Shown: positions 53,313 to 63,337 of the stretch, one piece after another
Position numbering within the stretch: position 1 is the stretch's first letter
How the letters are laid out: each line of letters begins with the position of its first letter
Origin: Chitinophaga sp. CF118
Lineage (GTDB): Bacteria > Bacteroidota > Bacteroidia > Chitinophagales > Chitinophagaceae
Length of the DNA: 64,000 bases
Reading direction: 5' to 3'
NCBI RefSeq assembly: GCF_900112615.1
Contig: NZ_FOMK01000001.1
Coordinates: 1,550,001 to 1,614,000 of the forward strand
The notes under the pieces: generated by a model
Seen by the model: only the letters and a program-made list of their open reading frames with translations
Database searches by the model: none
Told to the model about the DNA's origin: nothing
Position numbers and translations under genes: made by a program

Positions 53313-55775
53313 ATGCTCAGAATTGTCAGTGTTGTTTCAATATGCATCTTATTTTCTATCATCTCCTATGCCCAGACCAATATTACCGGGCAGGTAAAAG
53401 ATATCAATAATAAACCGCTGGAAAAAGTAACGGTTAAGATTATCAATAACTCAAAAGTCACCCTTACCGATGAACAGGGTGTATTCAGCTTTAATGACCT
53501 CCCCGCAGGTAAATACACACTTCAGTTTACAAGTACCGGTTTTGAGAGTTTCCGTAAAACAGTAAACAGCGGATCTACGCACGAGATAACATTATTACCT
53601 TCTTCTGAGCAACTGCAAACAGTAGAGATCACCGGAAGAAAGGAATCAGGATATAAAAACACAAACTCTTTCATCGGTAGTAAAACAGCTACTGCATTGA
53701 AAGATGTACCACAATCCATTTCTTATGTTACCAAAGAAGTAATGCAGGATCAGGGAGCAGTAAGAATGGGAGATGTAGTGAAAAACCTGAGTGGTGTAAA
53801 CCAGTTCACTTTTTACGATGATCTTACCATCCGTGGTTTCCGTATTAACGGAGGAAGTACCACACAGCTGATGAATGGCATGCGCACCTTTACCGGTTTC
53901 TGGAAACAACCAATGGTCAATTACCTTGAAAGAGTGGAAGTGATCAAAGGACCTGCTTCAGCGCTGTTTGGCAATGCATCTCCTGGTGGCGCTATCAACC
54001 GTGTTACAAAGAAACCATTGGAAGAGGCTCGCAAATCCCTGAGTTTTACAATGGGAAGTTTTAATAATAACCGCGCACTGGCCGATTTTACCGGACCATT
54101 AAATGATGAGAAAACAATCCTTTACCGCCTGAACCTTGGTTATGAAAATGCAGAATCGTTTCGTGATCTGCAATTTGATAAGAACCTTGTGATAGCACCT
54201 TCTGTATCTTTTTTACCTACAGAAAAAACAAGGATCAACTTTGATGCGGTATATAACAAGTCTAACAGCCGCCTGGATCGTGGTCAGTCCGTTATCGGCA
54301 ACGATCTCTATTCTACTCCTACTTCACTGGCGCTTAGTGCATCCAATGATTACCTGAATGAAGAGACCTATACCGTAATGGCATCTTTGAATCATCAGTT
54401 TAACAGCAGGTTGGCATTTAATTTAGCTTATCTCCGTACAGGCTACAGCCAGGATTTACTGGAGCACCGTAGTGCGAATGGTTATGCAGTAGATATGGAT
54501 AGTGTGATAGTACCGAATCTTGTAGCCAGACAGGCATTTATCCGTAAGTCAAAACAGTACAGTGATAATGCTTCTGCTTATTTGACCTATGATGCCCATA
54601 CCGGTAAGATAGAGCATAAACTGATGGCAGGATTTGATTATACGCAGGCTACCCTGCCTCCGGGATCTGCACAGCAAACAGCAAATAATTACCTGTTGAA
54701 AACAGGTGCATCAAAAGCATATAACCCTAAAAAAAGCGCAGATTACCAGACTTACCAATACACTACACCCGACGGAAAAGTATTAACACTTCCCAAACCA
54801 AATGTTTCTTCATTTGATCTTACCCGGAAAAATAACCAACTGGAAGATGTAAGCAAGTACGTATTTGGTAATGCAGCCAACAGTGCTACTGTCCCTACTT
54901 TCAGCAGCCTGTATGGCGTATATGTGCAGGATCAGATTAAACTGGGTAACCTGCAGGTATTACTGGGACTCCGTTTTGATACTTATAAAGATAAAGCCAA
55001 TTACAAAACAGACAGCCAGGAGGTTGTGAGTCAGCATAAAGTATTACCACGTATAGGTCTCGTATATAGCCTTACTCCAAACATCAATGTTTATGGTATT
55101 TATACACAGGGATATAATCCGCAGGATGCTGCGACACAAGCAAATCCATTGTCTGGCGGACCTTTCAGCCCTATAGAAAGTAACCTGATTGAAGGTGGTT
55201 TAAAAACGGAATGGTTCAATAGTCAGTTAACGGCCAATCTTTCAGTATACCAGATCAGACAGAAAGGTACTTTGTATACTGCCAGTGCTCCGGAGCAACC
55301 TGAGTTAATGATCCAGATAGGAGAGGAAAGAGCAAGAGGTGTTGAACTGGATGTAACAGGACAAATCACCAGTAACTGGAATATTACCTTAAACTATGCC
55401 TATAATGATGCAACGATTACGGAGGCAGATTCGAAGAACCAGATATATGTAGGAAAACAGAAGCCGAATGCCCCGAAACATCAGGGTAACCTCTGGACAA
55501 AATACATTATTCCGGCAGGACCAGCTAAAGGATTAGGCATTGGAGCAGGTGGTAACTTTGTAGACTCAAGAAACGTTTCCAATAATGCCACCCAGGTAAT
55601 TCCGGGATATGCTATTTTTAACGGCGCACTCTTTTATAAAGTGAATAAAGTACAGCTTCAATTGAATTTCAATAACCTTACCAATAAAACATATTGGGTG
55701 GGTGGATATGATTATATTCGTCTGTTTCCTGGCGCACCAAGAAGCTGGCAGGCTACTATTTCTTATACTTTTTGA
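53313..55775 (+). CDS. TonB-dependent siderophore receptor
   Basis: The 820-residue outer-membrane receptor has a signal peptide ending in SYAQ, a carboxypeptidase-regulatory-like domain (about 22-105), a plug domain (about 118-235, with LSGVNQFTFYDDLTIRGFRI and the ASALFGNASPGGAINRVTKK segment typical of FhuA/FecA-like receptors) and a barrel ending in WQATISYTF. It imports ferric siderophores with TonB energy. The next gene, a PepSY membrane protein, overlaps its stop by one base and supports iron uptake. Confidence 0.93.
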   Translation: MLRIVSVVSICILFSIISYAQTNITGQVKDINNKPLEKVTVKIINNSKVTLTDEQGVFSFNDLPAGKYTLQFTSTGFESFRKTVNSGSTHEITLLPSSEQLQTVEITGRKESGYKNTNSFIGSKTATALKDVPQSISYVTKEVMQDQGAVRMGDVVKNLSGVNQFTFYDDLTIRGFRINGGSTTQLMNGMRTFTGFWKQPMVNYLERVEVIKGPASALFGNASPGGAINRVTKKPLEEARKSLSFTMGSFNNNRALADFTGPLNDEKTILYRLNLGYENAESFRDLQFDKNLVIAPSVSFLPTEKTRINFDAVYNKSNSRLDRGQSVIGNDLYSTPTSLALSASNDYLNEETYTVMASLNHQFNSRLAFNLAYLRTGYSQDLLEHRSANGYAVDMDSVIVPNLVARQAFIRKSKQYSDNASAYLTYDAHTGKIEHKLMAGFDYTQATLPPGSAQQTANNYLLKTGASKAYNPKKSADYQTYQYTTPDGKVLTLPKPNVSSFDLTRKNNQLEDVSKYVFGNAANSATVPTFSSLYGVYVQDQIKLGNLQVLLGLRFDTYKDKANYKTDSQEVVSQHKVLPRIGLVYSLTPNINVYGIYTQGYNPQDAATQANPLSGGPFSPIESNLIEGGLKTEWFNSQLTANLSVYQIRQKGTLYTASAPEQPELMIQIGEERARGVELDVTGQITSNWNITLNYAYNDATITEADSKNQIYVGKQKPNAPKHQGNLWTKYIIPAGPAKGLGIGAGGNFVDSRNVSNNATQVIPGYAIFNGALFYKVNKVQLQLNFNNLTNKTYWVGGYDYIRLFPGAPRSWQATISYTF

Positions 55776-56926
55776 TGATGAAAAAGATTATTGGTTGGTT
55801 ACATCTGTGGTTGGGCATTGGCTCAGGATTGGTAGTGCTGGTAGTAGCACTGACCGGAAGTCTGCTCGTGTTTGAAGATGAGCTGGAACACCTGTTTCAG
55901 CCTTCTCTATATTACGTGCAGGTGCCCGCACAGGCAGAAAAAATTCCGGTAGCAATACTGGCTGCTGATGTAAAAAACCGCTATCCTGATTATAGACTGA
56001 ATTCAATTATTACAGAGCCGGAAGCTAACCGCACCGTTATCTTTACCGTATTAAAAGGTAAGAATGCAAAAAACGGGAAGGTCATTGCAATGGCAGTAAA
56101 TCCCTACACAGGACAGATCATAAAAGCAGTAAATGAAAAGGACCGTTTCTTTTCAGTAGTACTTCGCCTGCATCGTTATCTCTGCATAGGAGAAACAGGA
56201 AAAATAATCACGGGCATTTCATGCAGCATTTTCACTATCCTTATCATTACCGGCCTGATTCTCTGGTGGCCTAAAAGAAACAACCGCAAACAACGTTTCC
56301 GTATTAAATGGAATGCTTCTTTTAAACGCCTGAACTGGGATCTGCATGCAGTTTCAGGATTCTATATAAATATTGTATTACTGAGCATTTCCCTCACCGG
56401 TCTGGTATGGAGTTATAAATGGGTAAACAATCTCCTTTTTTATGCATTTGACGGTTCATTAAAAAACGTCAAAATGAAGCCGCCTAAAAGCGAGCCAGTG
56501 AAAGATAACAGTATTGCATATCTGGATAAAATATTAACAACTACCAACGAAAAGCTGACTTATCCCGGTACTGTTACTATTCGTTTCGGAGAGAATGATA
56601 GTATTGCTGTTGCCGTTGCCAAATTAAATACAACAGCCTCTATCGGCAATGTGAGCGACTTCCTTTATTTCCAGGCAGGTACAGGTAAACTGGTTCAGGA
56701 ACGCCCATATGCAAAGGAGAGTGCAGGAACAAAAGCAAGAAGATTAGTCTACCCTATTCACACAGGAAGTCTCTACGGATGGCCGACTAAAATACTGGCA
56801 CTGATCAGTGCACTCGTGGGTGCATCACTGCCCATTACCGGGTTTATGATATGGCTTGGAAGGAAGAAGAAAAAGGAACCGGTATCACTGAAAAAGCATG
56901 CGAACACCCGCGTACAATATCAGTAA
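55775..56926 (+). CDS. PepSY-associated membrane protein, probable ferric-siderophore reductase
   Basis: The inner-membrane protein of about 383 residues has four transmembrane segments and PepSY-type periplasmic domains. Conserved features are the N-terminal WLHLWLGIGSGLVVLVVALTG helix, LRLHRYLCIGETGKIITG, WDLHAVSGFY and the late HTGSLYGWPTKI; the His residues are likely haem ligands. Such proteins (PiuB/FoxB-like) reduce or release iron from siderophores. The start overlaps the receptor stop by one base. ATG at 55775 or 55778 is equally possible. Confidence 0.88.
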   Translation: MMKKIIGWLHLWLGIGSGLVVLVVALTGSLLVFEDELEHLFQPSLYYVQVPAQAEKIPVAILAADVKNRYPDYRLNSIITEPEANRTVIFTVLKGKNAKNGKVIAMAVNPYTGQIIKAVNEKDRFFSVVLRLHRYLCIGETGKIITGISCSIFTILIITGLILWWPKRNNRKQRFRIKWNASFKRLNWDLHAVSGFYINIVLLSISLTGLVWSYKWVNNLLFYAFDGSLKNVKMKPPKSEPVKDNSIAYLDKILTTTNEKLTYPGTVTIRFGENDSIAVAVAKLNTTASIGNVSDFLYFQAGTGKLVQERPYAKESAGTKARRLVYPIHTGSLYGWPTKILALISALVGASLPITGFMIWLGRKKKKEPVSLKKHANTRVQYQ

Positions 56927-57625
56927 AGCAGTAGCTGCTTCTACCATTCGAGGTTTAAGCACAGCAGCACTCAGGCGGGCGCCTATCTGTCCGCCTGCAA
57001 TTACAGCCAGTAACAGCGGCGTGGTAAAATGAAGATCAAATACAAATTGTTTTTTGGCGGCTTGTCCTAACAGGCCGCCAATTGAATTTACGAGAATAAA
57101 AAAGCTGCAGAGTCCTGCAATATTCTTAGCAGTATCATAGCGGCCCAGGCGCAAAATAGGAGATAGATAAATACCGCCACCGATACCTGTCATACCGGAT
57201 AACAAGCCAATAAAAGCACCAATAATACCATACTTATAATTCCCCTTTTTATCTTCAGCAATCTCATATGTTTTCTCTATAAAAAGACGATAACACATAA
57301 ACAGCGCAGCTACTGTCAGCGCAATACCCAGCAGCAGGAAAAATGTACGCTGGCTCAGCGGCAGATATCCTCCGAGAAATGCCATCGGCACGCTCGCTAA
57401 ACTAATCTGCCAGGCCTTTTTCATAGGCAGGTGTCCTGCACGATAAAAGTGATATACCCCTCCGGCCACAACCACAATATTACAGATCAGTGCAGTCGAT
57501 TTCATCAGATGAAAATCAACACTCCACAATGCCATCAACGCAAGGTAACTGGAACCGCCTCCAAATCCGGCAGAGGCATATAATAATGCGATGGTGAAAA
57601 ATAAGAGACAAAGTTCTACGGACAT
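56885..57625 (-). CDS. TSUP family permease (TauE/SafE-like)
   Basis: The 246-residue membrane protein has about eight helices and belongs to the TauE/SafE (TSUP) family, which moves sulfite, sulfoacetate and related organosulfur anions. Family motifs are YASAGFGGGSSYLALMAL at the N-terminus and the repeated GMTGIGGGIYLSPIL. It follows the MoeB-rhodanese gene by one base, so a role in sulfur supply or removal linked to cofactor sulfuration is plausible but unproven. Its last 42 bp overlap the PepSY gene on the other strand. Confidence 0.88.
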   Translation of the reverse strand: MSVELCLLFFTIALLYASAGFGGGSSYLALMALWSVDFHLMKSTALICNIVVVAGGVYHFYRAGHLPMKKAWQISLASVPMAFLGGYLPLSQRTFFLLLGIALTVAALFMCYRLFIEKTYEIAEDKKGNYKYGIIGAFIGLLSGMTGIGGGIYLSPILRLGRYDTAKNIAGLCSFFILVNSIGGLLGQAAKKQFVFDLHFTTPLLLAVIAGGQIGARLSAAVLKPRMVEAATALLILYAGVRMLFQ

Positions 57626-57626
57626 A

Positions 57627-58709
57627 TTAATACATATTCATTTCAACATCAATTTCATTCGCCCAGGCATGGATGCCTCCTTCTACATTAAAAACGAACG
57701 GAAAACCTGCGGTATATAATTGCTGCGCCACCATGCGGCTACGCATTCCATGATGACAAAGTAATACCAGCGGAACATCCTTCTTTAACTTTGGAATTAT
57801 CTGTTCCACCATTCGCATAGGGATATGCATTGCTTGTGGTAAATGACAGATCTCCCACTCATCTGCTTCACGCACATCTATCAGTTGTAAAGAACGATCT
57901 TCTTCCAGCCATTGCTGCAACTGTTTTACTGAAAGACTTTTCACACCACCTGTATCACAGGGCTGCTCATAATCAGATTGCAAACTTGTTATAGTATGAT
58001 TACCAGCTATAGGTTTTACCTGAAAAATATGATGCGTATTATACAGCGTATCTATTGTCAGCAATTGATTTTGTAATGGCTCCCCGATTCCACAAATGAT
58101 CTTCACAGTTTCATTTGCCTGGTAACTACCAATGATCCCAGGTAAAATACCCAGCACACCAATGTCACTACAATTAAGCATGGCACCGGCTTCTGGCTGT
58201 TCGGGGAACAGGCAGCGATAAGTAGCACTACCTTTATAATTAAACACGCTCACTTGTCCTTCATACTTGTGAATAGCCCCATACACAAAAGGCTTTTTCA
58301 GCATTACGCAGGCATCATTCACTAGGTAACGGGTACCAAAATTATCCGAGCAATCTACTACCACATCATAAGGAGTGATGATAGATAATGCGTTGTCAGG
58401 CAGCAGCCATTCATCATGAGAAATGAATGTAACTTCCGGATTCAGCTGTTGCAATCGCTTAATTGCCATCTGCAATTTGGGTTTCCCCTCATCTTCCGTA
58501 TTATATAACACCTGTCGTTGCAGGTTGGTAAGTGAGATATTATCATGCTCCACAATACCCAATGTACCTACCCCCATTGCGGTGAGGTATTGTAATACTG
58601 GTACGCCCAATCCACCGGCGCCAATTACCAATACTGCCGCATTATGCAAAAGCTGTTGTTTCTCCGGGCCGAAGCCCTCCAGTTTTAATTGTCTGTCGTA
58701 TCGTTGCAT
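57627..58709 (-). CDS. moeB: MoeB-type adenylyltransferase fused to rhodanese
   Basis: The 360-residue fusion has an N-terminal E1-like domain (about 1-240: ATP-binding GAGGLGVPVLQYLTAMGVG, NLQRQVLYNTEDEG and VVDCSDNFGTRYLVN) and a C-terminal rhodanese domain (about 265-355) with the active-site loop LLCHHGMRSR. It activates the MoaD C-terminus and can deliver sulfur itself, like eukaryotic MOCS3. The E. coli MoeB zinc site needs two CxxC pairs; here only the YRC of the first is left and no second pair is evident. It starts within the stop of the GNAT gene and ends 1 bp before the TSUP gene. Confidence 0.93.
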   Translation of the reverse strand: MQRYDRQLKLEGFGPEKQQLLHNAAVLVIGAGGLGVPVLQYLTAMGVGTLGIVEHDNISLTNLQRQVLYNTEDEGKPKLQMAIKRLQQLNPEVTFISHDEWLLPDNALSIITPYDVVVDCSDNFGTRYLVNDACVMLKKPFVYGAIHKYEGQVSVFNYKGSATYRCLFPEQPEAGAMLNCSDIGVLGILPGIIGSYQANETVKIICGIGEPLQNQLLTIDTLYNTHHIFQVKPIAGNHTITSLQSDYEQPCDTGGVKSLSVKQLQQWLEEDRSLQLIDVREADEWEICHLPQAMHIPMRMVEQIIPKLKKDVPLVLLCHHGMRSRMVAQQLYTAGFPFVFNVEGGIHAWANEIDVEMNMY

Positions 58710-59254
58710 TATAGATTCTTTATCCTTTTAGACATCAATATTGTATCGCCATAGGAACCATCCTGGTGGCGCACTCCCTGTGGCATCCGTCCATATTCAG
58801 CGAAACCGAAGTTACGGTATAACTGAATAGCCCTTTCGTTATTGGAGAATACGCTAAGATGAATGATTTCCATGTCTTTATGTTGTTCAGCCCAACGGAT
58901 ACCCGCAGTTATCAGTCGCCGGCCAATGCCCATATTCCAGTAGGAATGCAGGATTCCAATACCTAACTGACCAAGATGTGCCTGTTTCCACAGTCCCGGT
59001 TGCTTGATGGTGATGGAACCTACCAGTTTTCCTTCGGCCATTGCCACAAGAAGCAGATCTTTTTTATCATCCAGAAAGGAGAGGATATAATCCTTTTCAC
59101 TTTCTACAGATAACTCAGCAGCCTCCCGGAGAGTAAATAACAGAAACCCGGTTTCTTTTGTCAGCTGACGGAAGTAGGAGAGCATAGCTGTTGCATCTTC
59201 CGGTTTTGCATTGCGGATCTCCAGGCTTTGGCCATTAGGTAAGAAGTGCTGCAT
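58709..59254 (-). CDS. GNAT family N-acetyltransferase
   Basis: The 181-residue acetyltransferase has the GNAT acetyl-CoA motif around LGIGILHSYWNMGIGRRLI and the following SNNERAIQLYRNFGF segment. Substrate unknown; the RimL/RimJ-like or aminoglycoside-like subfamilies are possible. It is the first gene of a three-gene run with MoeB-rhodanese and TSUP, overlapping the next start by one base. Confidence 0.88.
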   Translation of the reverse strand: MQHFLPNGQSLEIRNAKPEDATAMLSYFRQLTKETGFLLFTLREAAELSVESEKDYILSFLDDKKDLLLVAMAEGKLVGSITIKQPGLWKQAHLGQLGIGILHSYWNMGIGRRLITAGIRWAEQHKDMEIIHLSVFSNNERAIQLYRNFGFAEYGRMPQGVRHQDGSYGDTILMSKRIKNL

Positions 59255-59371
59255 AGGGTAAAGTTAATCATTCCTGCATTTTGCCATCCCATCTCATTCT
59301 GCACTACTTTGAACAATCTTCACCTGGCACAGCGATATTCAGGAAGCCTCCCAAATTACCAAAAAGGGAAT

Positions 59372-59428
59372 CATAAGTAAAAACAAACTCCGTTAGAAGT
59401 TCCCTGAACAAGGTTCTTCTAACGGAGT
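59372..59428 (-). terminator. Terminator of serS
   Basis: A 13-bp perfect stem (59387-59399 with 59416-59428) contains ACTCCGTTAGAAG. On the minus strand it is followed by TTGTTTTTAC. It lies 24 bp after the serS stop. Confidence 0.85.
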
Positions 59429-59451
59429 CCGCTTAAAATTATAAGAAGTTA

Positions 59452-60723
59452 TCAGGAGATCTTTCCGCTGCCAAAATATGATTGCAATACAGCCGGAATG
59501 TGAATACCATCTTCTGCCTGATTATTTTCCAGGATACATGCCAGAATACGGGGCAATGCCAGGGAACTACCATTCAGTGTATGCACCAGTTGTGCTTTAC
59601 CAGTGCCATCTTTAAAACGGATCTTTGCACGGTTAGCCTGGAATGTTTCCACATTTGATACTGAACTTACTTCCAGCCATCTCTGTTGTGCAGTGCTGTA
59701 TACTTCAAAATCGTAGGTGAGTGCAGAGCCAAAGCCCATATCTCCACCACACAATTTTAAGATCCGGTAAGGCAGTTGTAATGATTGCACCAGTGCCTCT
59801 ACATGTGCAGTCATTTCTTCCAGCACATCATAAGATTTATCCGGGTGTACAATCTGCACCAGTTCTACTTTATCAAACTGATGAAGGCGGTTCAGACCAC
59901 GAACATCTTTACCATAAGAACCCGCTTCCCTGCGGAAACAAGGCGTATAACCCGTCATTTTCACAGGCAGGTCTGTGTCTTTCAGGATCTCATCCCTGAA
60001 GAGGTTCGTCAGTGGAACTTCAGCCGTAGGAATCAGATACAATTCATCCTCTCCCACGAAATACATCTGTCCTTCCTTATCCGGTAACTGGCCAGTGCCA
60101 TAAGCAGAGGCAGCATTCACCATATGAGGGGGCTGATATTCTGTATATCCGTTGTTAATATTAAAGTCCAGGAAATACTGGATCATCGCACGTTGCAGGC
60201 GGGCACCCTTGTTTTTATACACGGGAAAACCGCTTCCGGTGATCTTATTACCCAGTTCAAAATCGATGAGGTCATATTTTTTAGCAAGATCCCAATGCGG
60301 TACTGCTCCGGCATGTAATACCGGTACCTGACCACCTTTGCGGATCTCTACATTCTCTTCAGGTGTTTTACCCGGAGGCACAGCAGCAGCAGGCAGGTTA
60401 GGCAACTTGATCAATACATCATGCAGGGCTTTTTCTGTAGCAATGAGTTCCTCATTGGCAGGTTGCAATTTTTCTTTCAGTGATGCTACTTCCGATTTAC
60501 GGGCTTCCGCTTCTTCTTTCTGACCTTGCGCCATCAGCTTACCAATCTCTTTGGAGGCTGAATTAATTTTGGCTTGTGTCTCATCATATTCTAGGGTCAG
60601 CTTCTTGCGCTTGTCGTCCAGCACCAGGATTTCTTCTACCAGATCCAGCTCTTTGAAATTTTTCAAAGCGAGCCGTTCCAGCACCAGGGCCTTATTTTGA
60701 CGAATGAACGGAACTTGTAACAT
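59452..60723 (-). CDS. serS: Serine--tRNA ligase
   Basis: The 423-residue class II synthetase charges tRNA(Ser). The N-terminal long coiled-coil arm (about 30-105) binds the tRNA. Motif 2 is seen in CFRREAGSYGKDVRGLNRLH and motif 3 in NGSSLALPRILACILEN. Length and start are normal. It stands between two terminators as a single-gene unit. Confidence 0.97.
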   Translation of the reverse strand: MLQVPFIRQNKALVLERLALKNFKELDLVEEILVLDDKRKKLTLEYDETQAKINSASKEIGKLMAQGQKEEAEARKSEVASLKEKLQPANEELIATEKALHDVLIKLPNLPAAAVPPGKTPEENVEIRKGGQVPVLHAGAVPHWDLAKKYDLIDFELGNKITGSGFPVYKNKGARLQRAMIQYFLDFNINNGYTEYQPPHMVNAASAYGTGQLPDKEGQMYFVGEDELYLIPTAEVPLTNLFRDEILKDTDLPVKMTGYTPCFRREAGSYGKDVRGLNRLHQFDKVELVQIVHPDKSYDVLEEMTAHVEALVQSLQLPYRILKLCGGDMGFGSALTYDFEVYSTAQQRWLEVSSVSNVETFQANRAKIRFKDGTGKAQLVHTLNGSSLALPRILACILENNQAEDGIHIPAVLQSYFGSGKIS

Positions 60724-60860
60724 TGTATAACTATTGATTAAATTTTGGCAAATATAACTAAAGGGATTGAGCTCCGCACCTACAAACAGAAGGCTTTCGG
60801 GGTGGGCTGGTCATCTACCGGGAAAGGATCCCCTTTTTCAGTCAGCATCTACTTATTAAC

Positions 60861-60903
60861 GGAGTTTTATCAAAAGCCCCAATGGTGCTTTTGATAAAAC
60901 TCC
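60861..60903 (-). terminator. Hairpin terminator after nadE
   Basis: A 17-bp perfect stem (60861-60877 with 60887-60903) has a 9-nt loop and lies 10 bp after the nadE stop. Part of the stem is T-rich, but no clean T-run follows. Confidence 0.75.
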
Positions 60904-60912
60904 ATAAGATCT

Positions 60913-62580
60913 CTAACTTAAATATTTTCCTACTATCGGTACTCTTCTTCCAACCCCAAAGGCTTTTGAAGATACCCTTATGATAGGGCAGAACTGATTA
61001 CGTTTGTATTCATTATTGTTCACCATTTTCAGGGTGCGGGCAACTAATGCAGCATCAAAACCCTGGGCAATGATTTCACGCGGCCCCTGCCGACGCTCTA
61101 TATACTGATAAAGCAGTTTGTCCAGTATAGCATAATCAGGCAGGCTGTCACTATCTTTCTGATCAGGACGCAATTCCGCAGAGGGCGCCTTATCAATGAT
61201 ATTCTGGGGGATGATCTCACCATTCCTGTTGATATATCTTGCCAGTGAATACACCTGCATCTTATACACATCTCCCAATACAGACAAGCCACCGGCCATA
61301 TCACCATAAAGCGTACCATAACCGGTAGACAGTTCACTCTTATTAGAAGTATTCAGCAATATATAACCGAATTTATTGGACAATGCCATCAGCAGGTTAC
61401 CGCGGATGCGCGATTGCGTATTTTCTTCCGCCACATTAAAAGGCAGTCCCATAAAAAACGGATCCAATGTTTGCAGGAACATTTCGTAGATATCATTGAT
61501 GCGGATGAGATCATAAGGATTGTTCAACCTTTTAGACAACGCCACAGCATCATCTACGGAATGTTCTGTAGAGTAGGGAGAAGGCATCAATACTGCTCGT
61601 ACATTTTCCTTGCCCAATGCTTCTACTGCCAATGCCAGTGTAACTGCGCTATCAATTCCACCGGACGATCCCAGAATGGCTTTTGTAAAGCCCATTTTCT
61701 GGAAGTAATCCTTTATTCCCATTACAAGCGCCTGGTAAATACGCTCTATCTTATATTCCGGTAATAGTTCTGTAACAGGCGTAAAGTCAGATGCTGCCAC
61801 CACGCCATTGGCTGGTAACAAATCTTCCAGCACCACTCCATCCATTGCCTCTTCGAAATAAGGCATTTCTTTCACAATATTCCCTTGTGCGTCAAAGATC
61901 AGCGAACCGCCATCAAACACTATCTCCGTTTGAGACCCCACCGTACAGGAATAGAACATCGGGATTTTGTATTTACGCACATTAGCCCGGATAATCTCTT
62001 TACGCTGCTCTGCGGCAGTATAATCAAACGGAGAAGCAGAAAGATTGATCATTACATCCGGCTGCTGCTCTATCAACTGATCCATAGGGCAGATCCTGTA
62101 TAGGGGATTATCTCCCAGGTTCCAGATATCCTCGCAAATCGTTACCGCCAGCTTTTTACCCTTAAAAGGAATTACGTTCCAGGCAAAGGCCGGTTCAAAA
62201 TAGCGGTATTCGTCAAATACATCGTAGGTAGGAAGTAATGTTTTATGGATCACCTGCTTCACTTCGCCTTCATACAGGAACCAGGCAGCATTGAACAGCT
62301 CCTTTCCTTCAGGCTGGGGATTGCGGGCAGGTCCGCCTACCAATACAGCTATATTATGAGTATGTGCCTTAATAGTATCTATTGCAGCATATGACTTCTG
62401 TATAAAATCTTCAAATTCAAGGAAATCACGTGGGGGATAACCACACACGCACAACTCGGAAAATACCACAAGATCAGCTCCCTGGGCTTTGGCATCGATA
62501 ATCCCCTGAAGGATCTTCTGTATATTTGATTCAAAATTGCCGACATGGTAGTTCTGCTGTGCCAGTATAATCTTCATCAA
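60913..62580 (-). CDS. nadE: Glutamine-dependent NAD+ synthetase
   Basis: The 555-residue two-domain enzyme makes NAD from deamido-NAD with glutamine as ammonia donor. The N-terminal nitrilase-like glutaminase domain (about 1-250) has the Glu-Lys-Cys triad in FSELCVCGYPP, HKTLLPTYD and TICEDIWN. The C-terminal synthetase domain (about 275-545) has the pyrophosphate loop SSGGIDSAVTLALA. It follows the outer-membrane barrel gene by 9 bp. Confidence 0.96.
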   Translation of the reverse strand: MMKIILAQQNYHVGNFESNIQKILQGIIDAKAQGADLVVFSELCVCGYPPRDFLEFEDFIQKSYAAIDTIKAHTHNIAVLVGGPARNPQPEGKELFNAAWFLYEGEVKQVIHKTLLPTYDVFDEYRYFEPAFAWNVIPFKGKKLAVTICEDIWNLGDNPLYRICPMDQLIEQQPDVMINLSASPFDYTAAEQRKEIIRANVRKYKIPMFYSCTVGSQTEIVFDGGSLIFDAQGNIVKEMPYFEEAMDGVVLEDLLPANGVVAASDFTPVTELLPEYKIERIYQALVMGIKDYFQKMGFTKAILGSSGGIDSAVTLALAVEALGKENVRAVLMPSPYSTEHSVDDAVALSKRLNNPYDLIRINDIYEMFLQTLDPFFMGLPFNVAEENTQSRIRGNLLMALSNKFGYILLNTSNKSELSTGYGTLYGDMAGGLSVLGDVYKMQVYSLARYINRNGEIIPQNIIDKAPSAELRPDQKDSDSLPDYAILDKLLYQYIERRQGPREIIAQGFDAALVARTLKMVNNNEYKRNQFCPIIRVSSKAFGVGRRVPIVGKYLS

Positions 62581-62589
62581 TCATTTTAT

Positions 62590-63270
62590 TTAAAAAAAGA
62601 GACCTAGTTTCAGTGCAAAGCTATTCATATTTACTTTGCCATCATTCCATTTAGCATTACGGGTTACATCGATAAAGCCGTTCTGATAGTTCAAACCCAC
62701 TACAGCACTCAGTTTATCACCTAACGGATATTCGATTCCGGCACCTATCAGCAATCCCATATTTATAGGAGTGATATCACGTAATACATTCACTTTATCA
62801 TAAGTATTGGTAAGGCTTACAATATCAGCACGACCACGAACGGGGAAATCAAGGTAAGTACCGAACTGTCCCCAGAAGCCGATTCCATCGCTAACATCTG
62901 TTTTGAGTTTTAATGCTACTGGAATTTCCACATAAGTGAGCTTCAGGTTGTACTCTGCCGGATTTGCTTTATAGTCGTCCAGCCCTTTGCCTGCATCATA
63001 TTTAAGCTTACTGCCAGCGGTGGTTACCTGCAAACCTGAGGCAATGGCATAACGACCGGTTTCGTCCAGCAGGAAATCTGCCATGACCCCAAAGCTGATA
63101 CCAGCGCGGCCAGCATTGCGGGTTACACCGGATTCCTGAGGTTTCAGTGTAACAATGGCTGGGGTTAACGTAAATCCCAGGCGTACCCTGTTTTCCTGTA
63201 AAATATTCTGTTGTGCTTTACCTGTCAGAACAATGGTTAACAATATAATTATCAAGATTCCTTTCCTCAT
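62590..63270 (-). CDS. PorT-like outer-membrane beta-barrel protein
   Basis: The 226-residue protein has a signal peptide ending in GKAQ and a mature part of alternating amphipathic strands ending in ALKLGLFF. This pattern fits the small outer-membrane beta-barrel family typical of Bacteroidota. PorT of the type IX secretion system is one member; this protein could equally be an unrelated barrel. The divergent neighbour is gldB, whose product is also tied to gliding/T9SS biology, but that is only suggestive. It is co-directional with nadE. Confidence 0.8.
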   Translation of the reverse strand: MRKGILIIILLTIVLTGKAQQNILQENRVRLGFTLTPAIVTLKPQESGVTRNAGRAGISFGVMADFLLDETGRYAIASGLQVTTAGSKLKYDAGKGLDDYKANPAEYNLKLTYVEIPVALKLKTDVSDGIGFWGQFGTYLDFPVRGRADIVSLTNTYDKVNVLRDITPINMGLLIGAGIEYPLGDKLSAVVGLNYQNGFIDVTRNAKWNDGKVNMNSFALKLGLFF

Positions 63271-63337
63271 AATAATTTATCTTTTTTTTAATACAATGTA
63301 TATAATATTTTTACCTATAAGTAGTTATATGTTAAGT

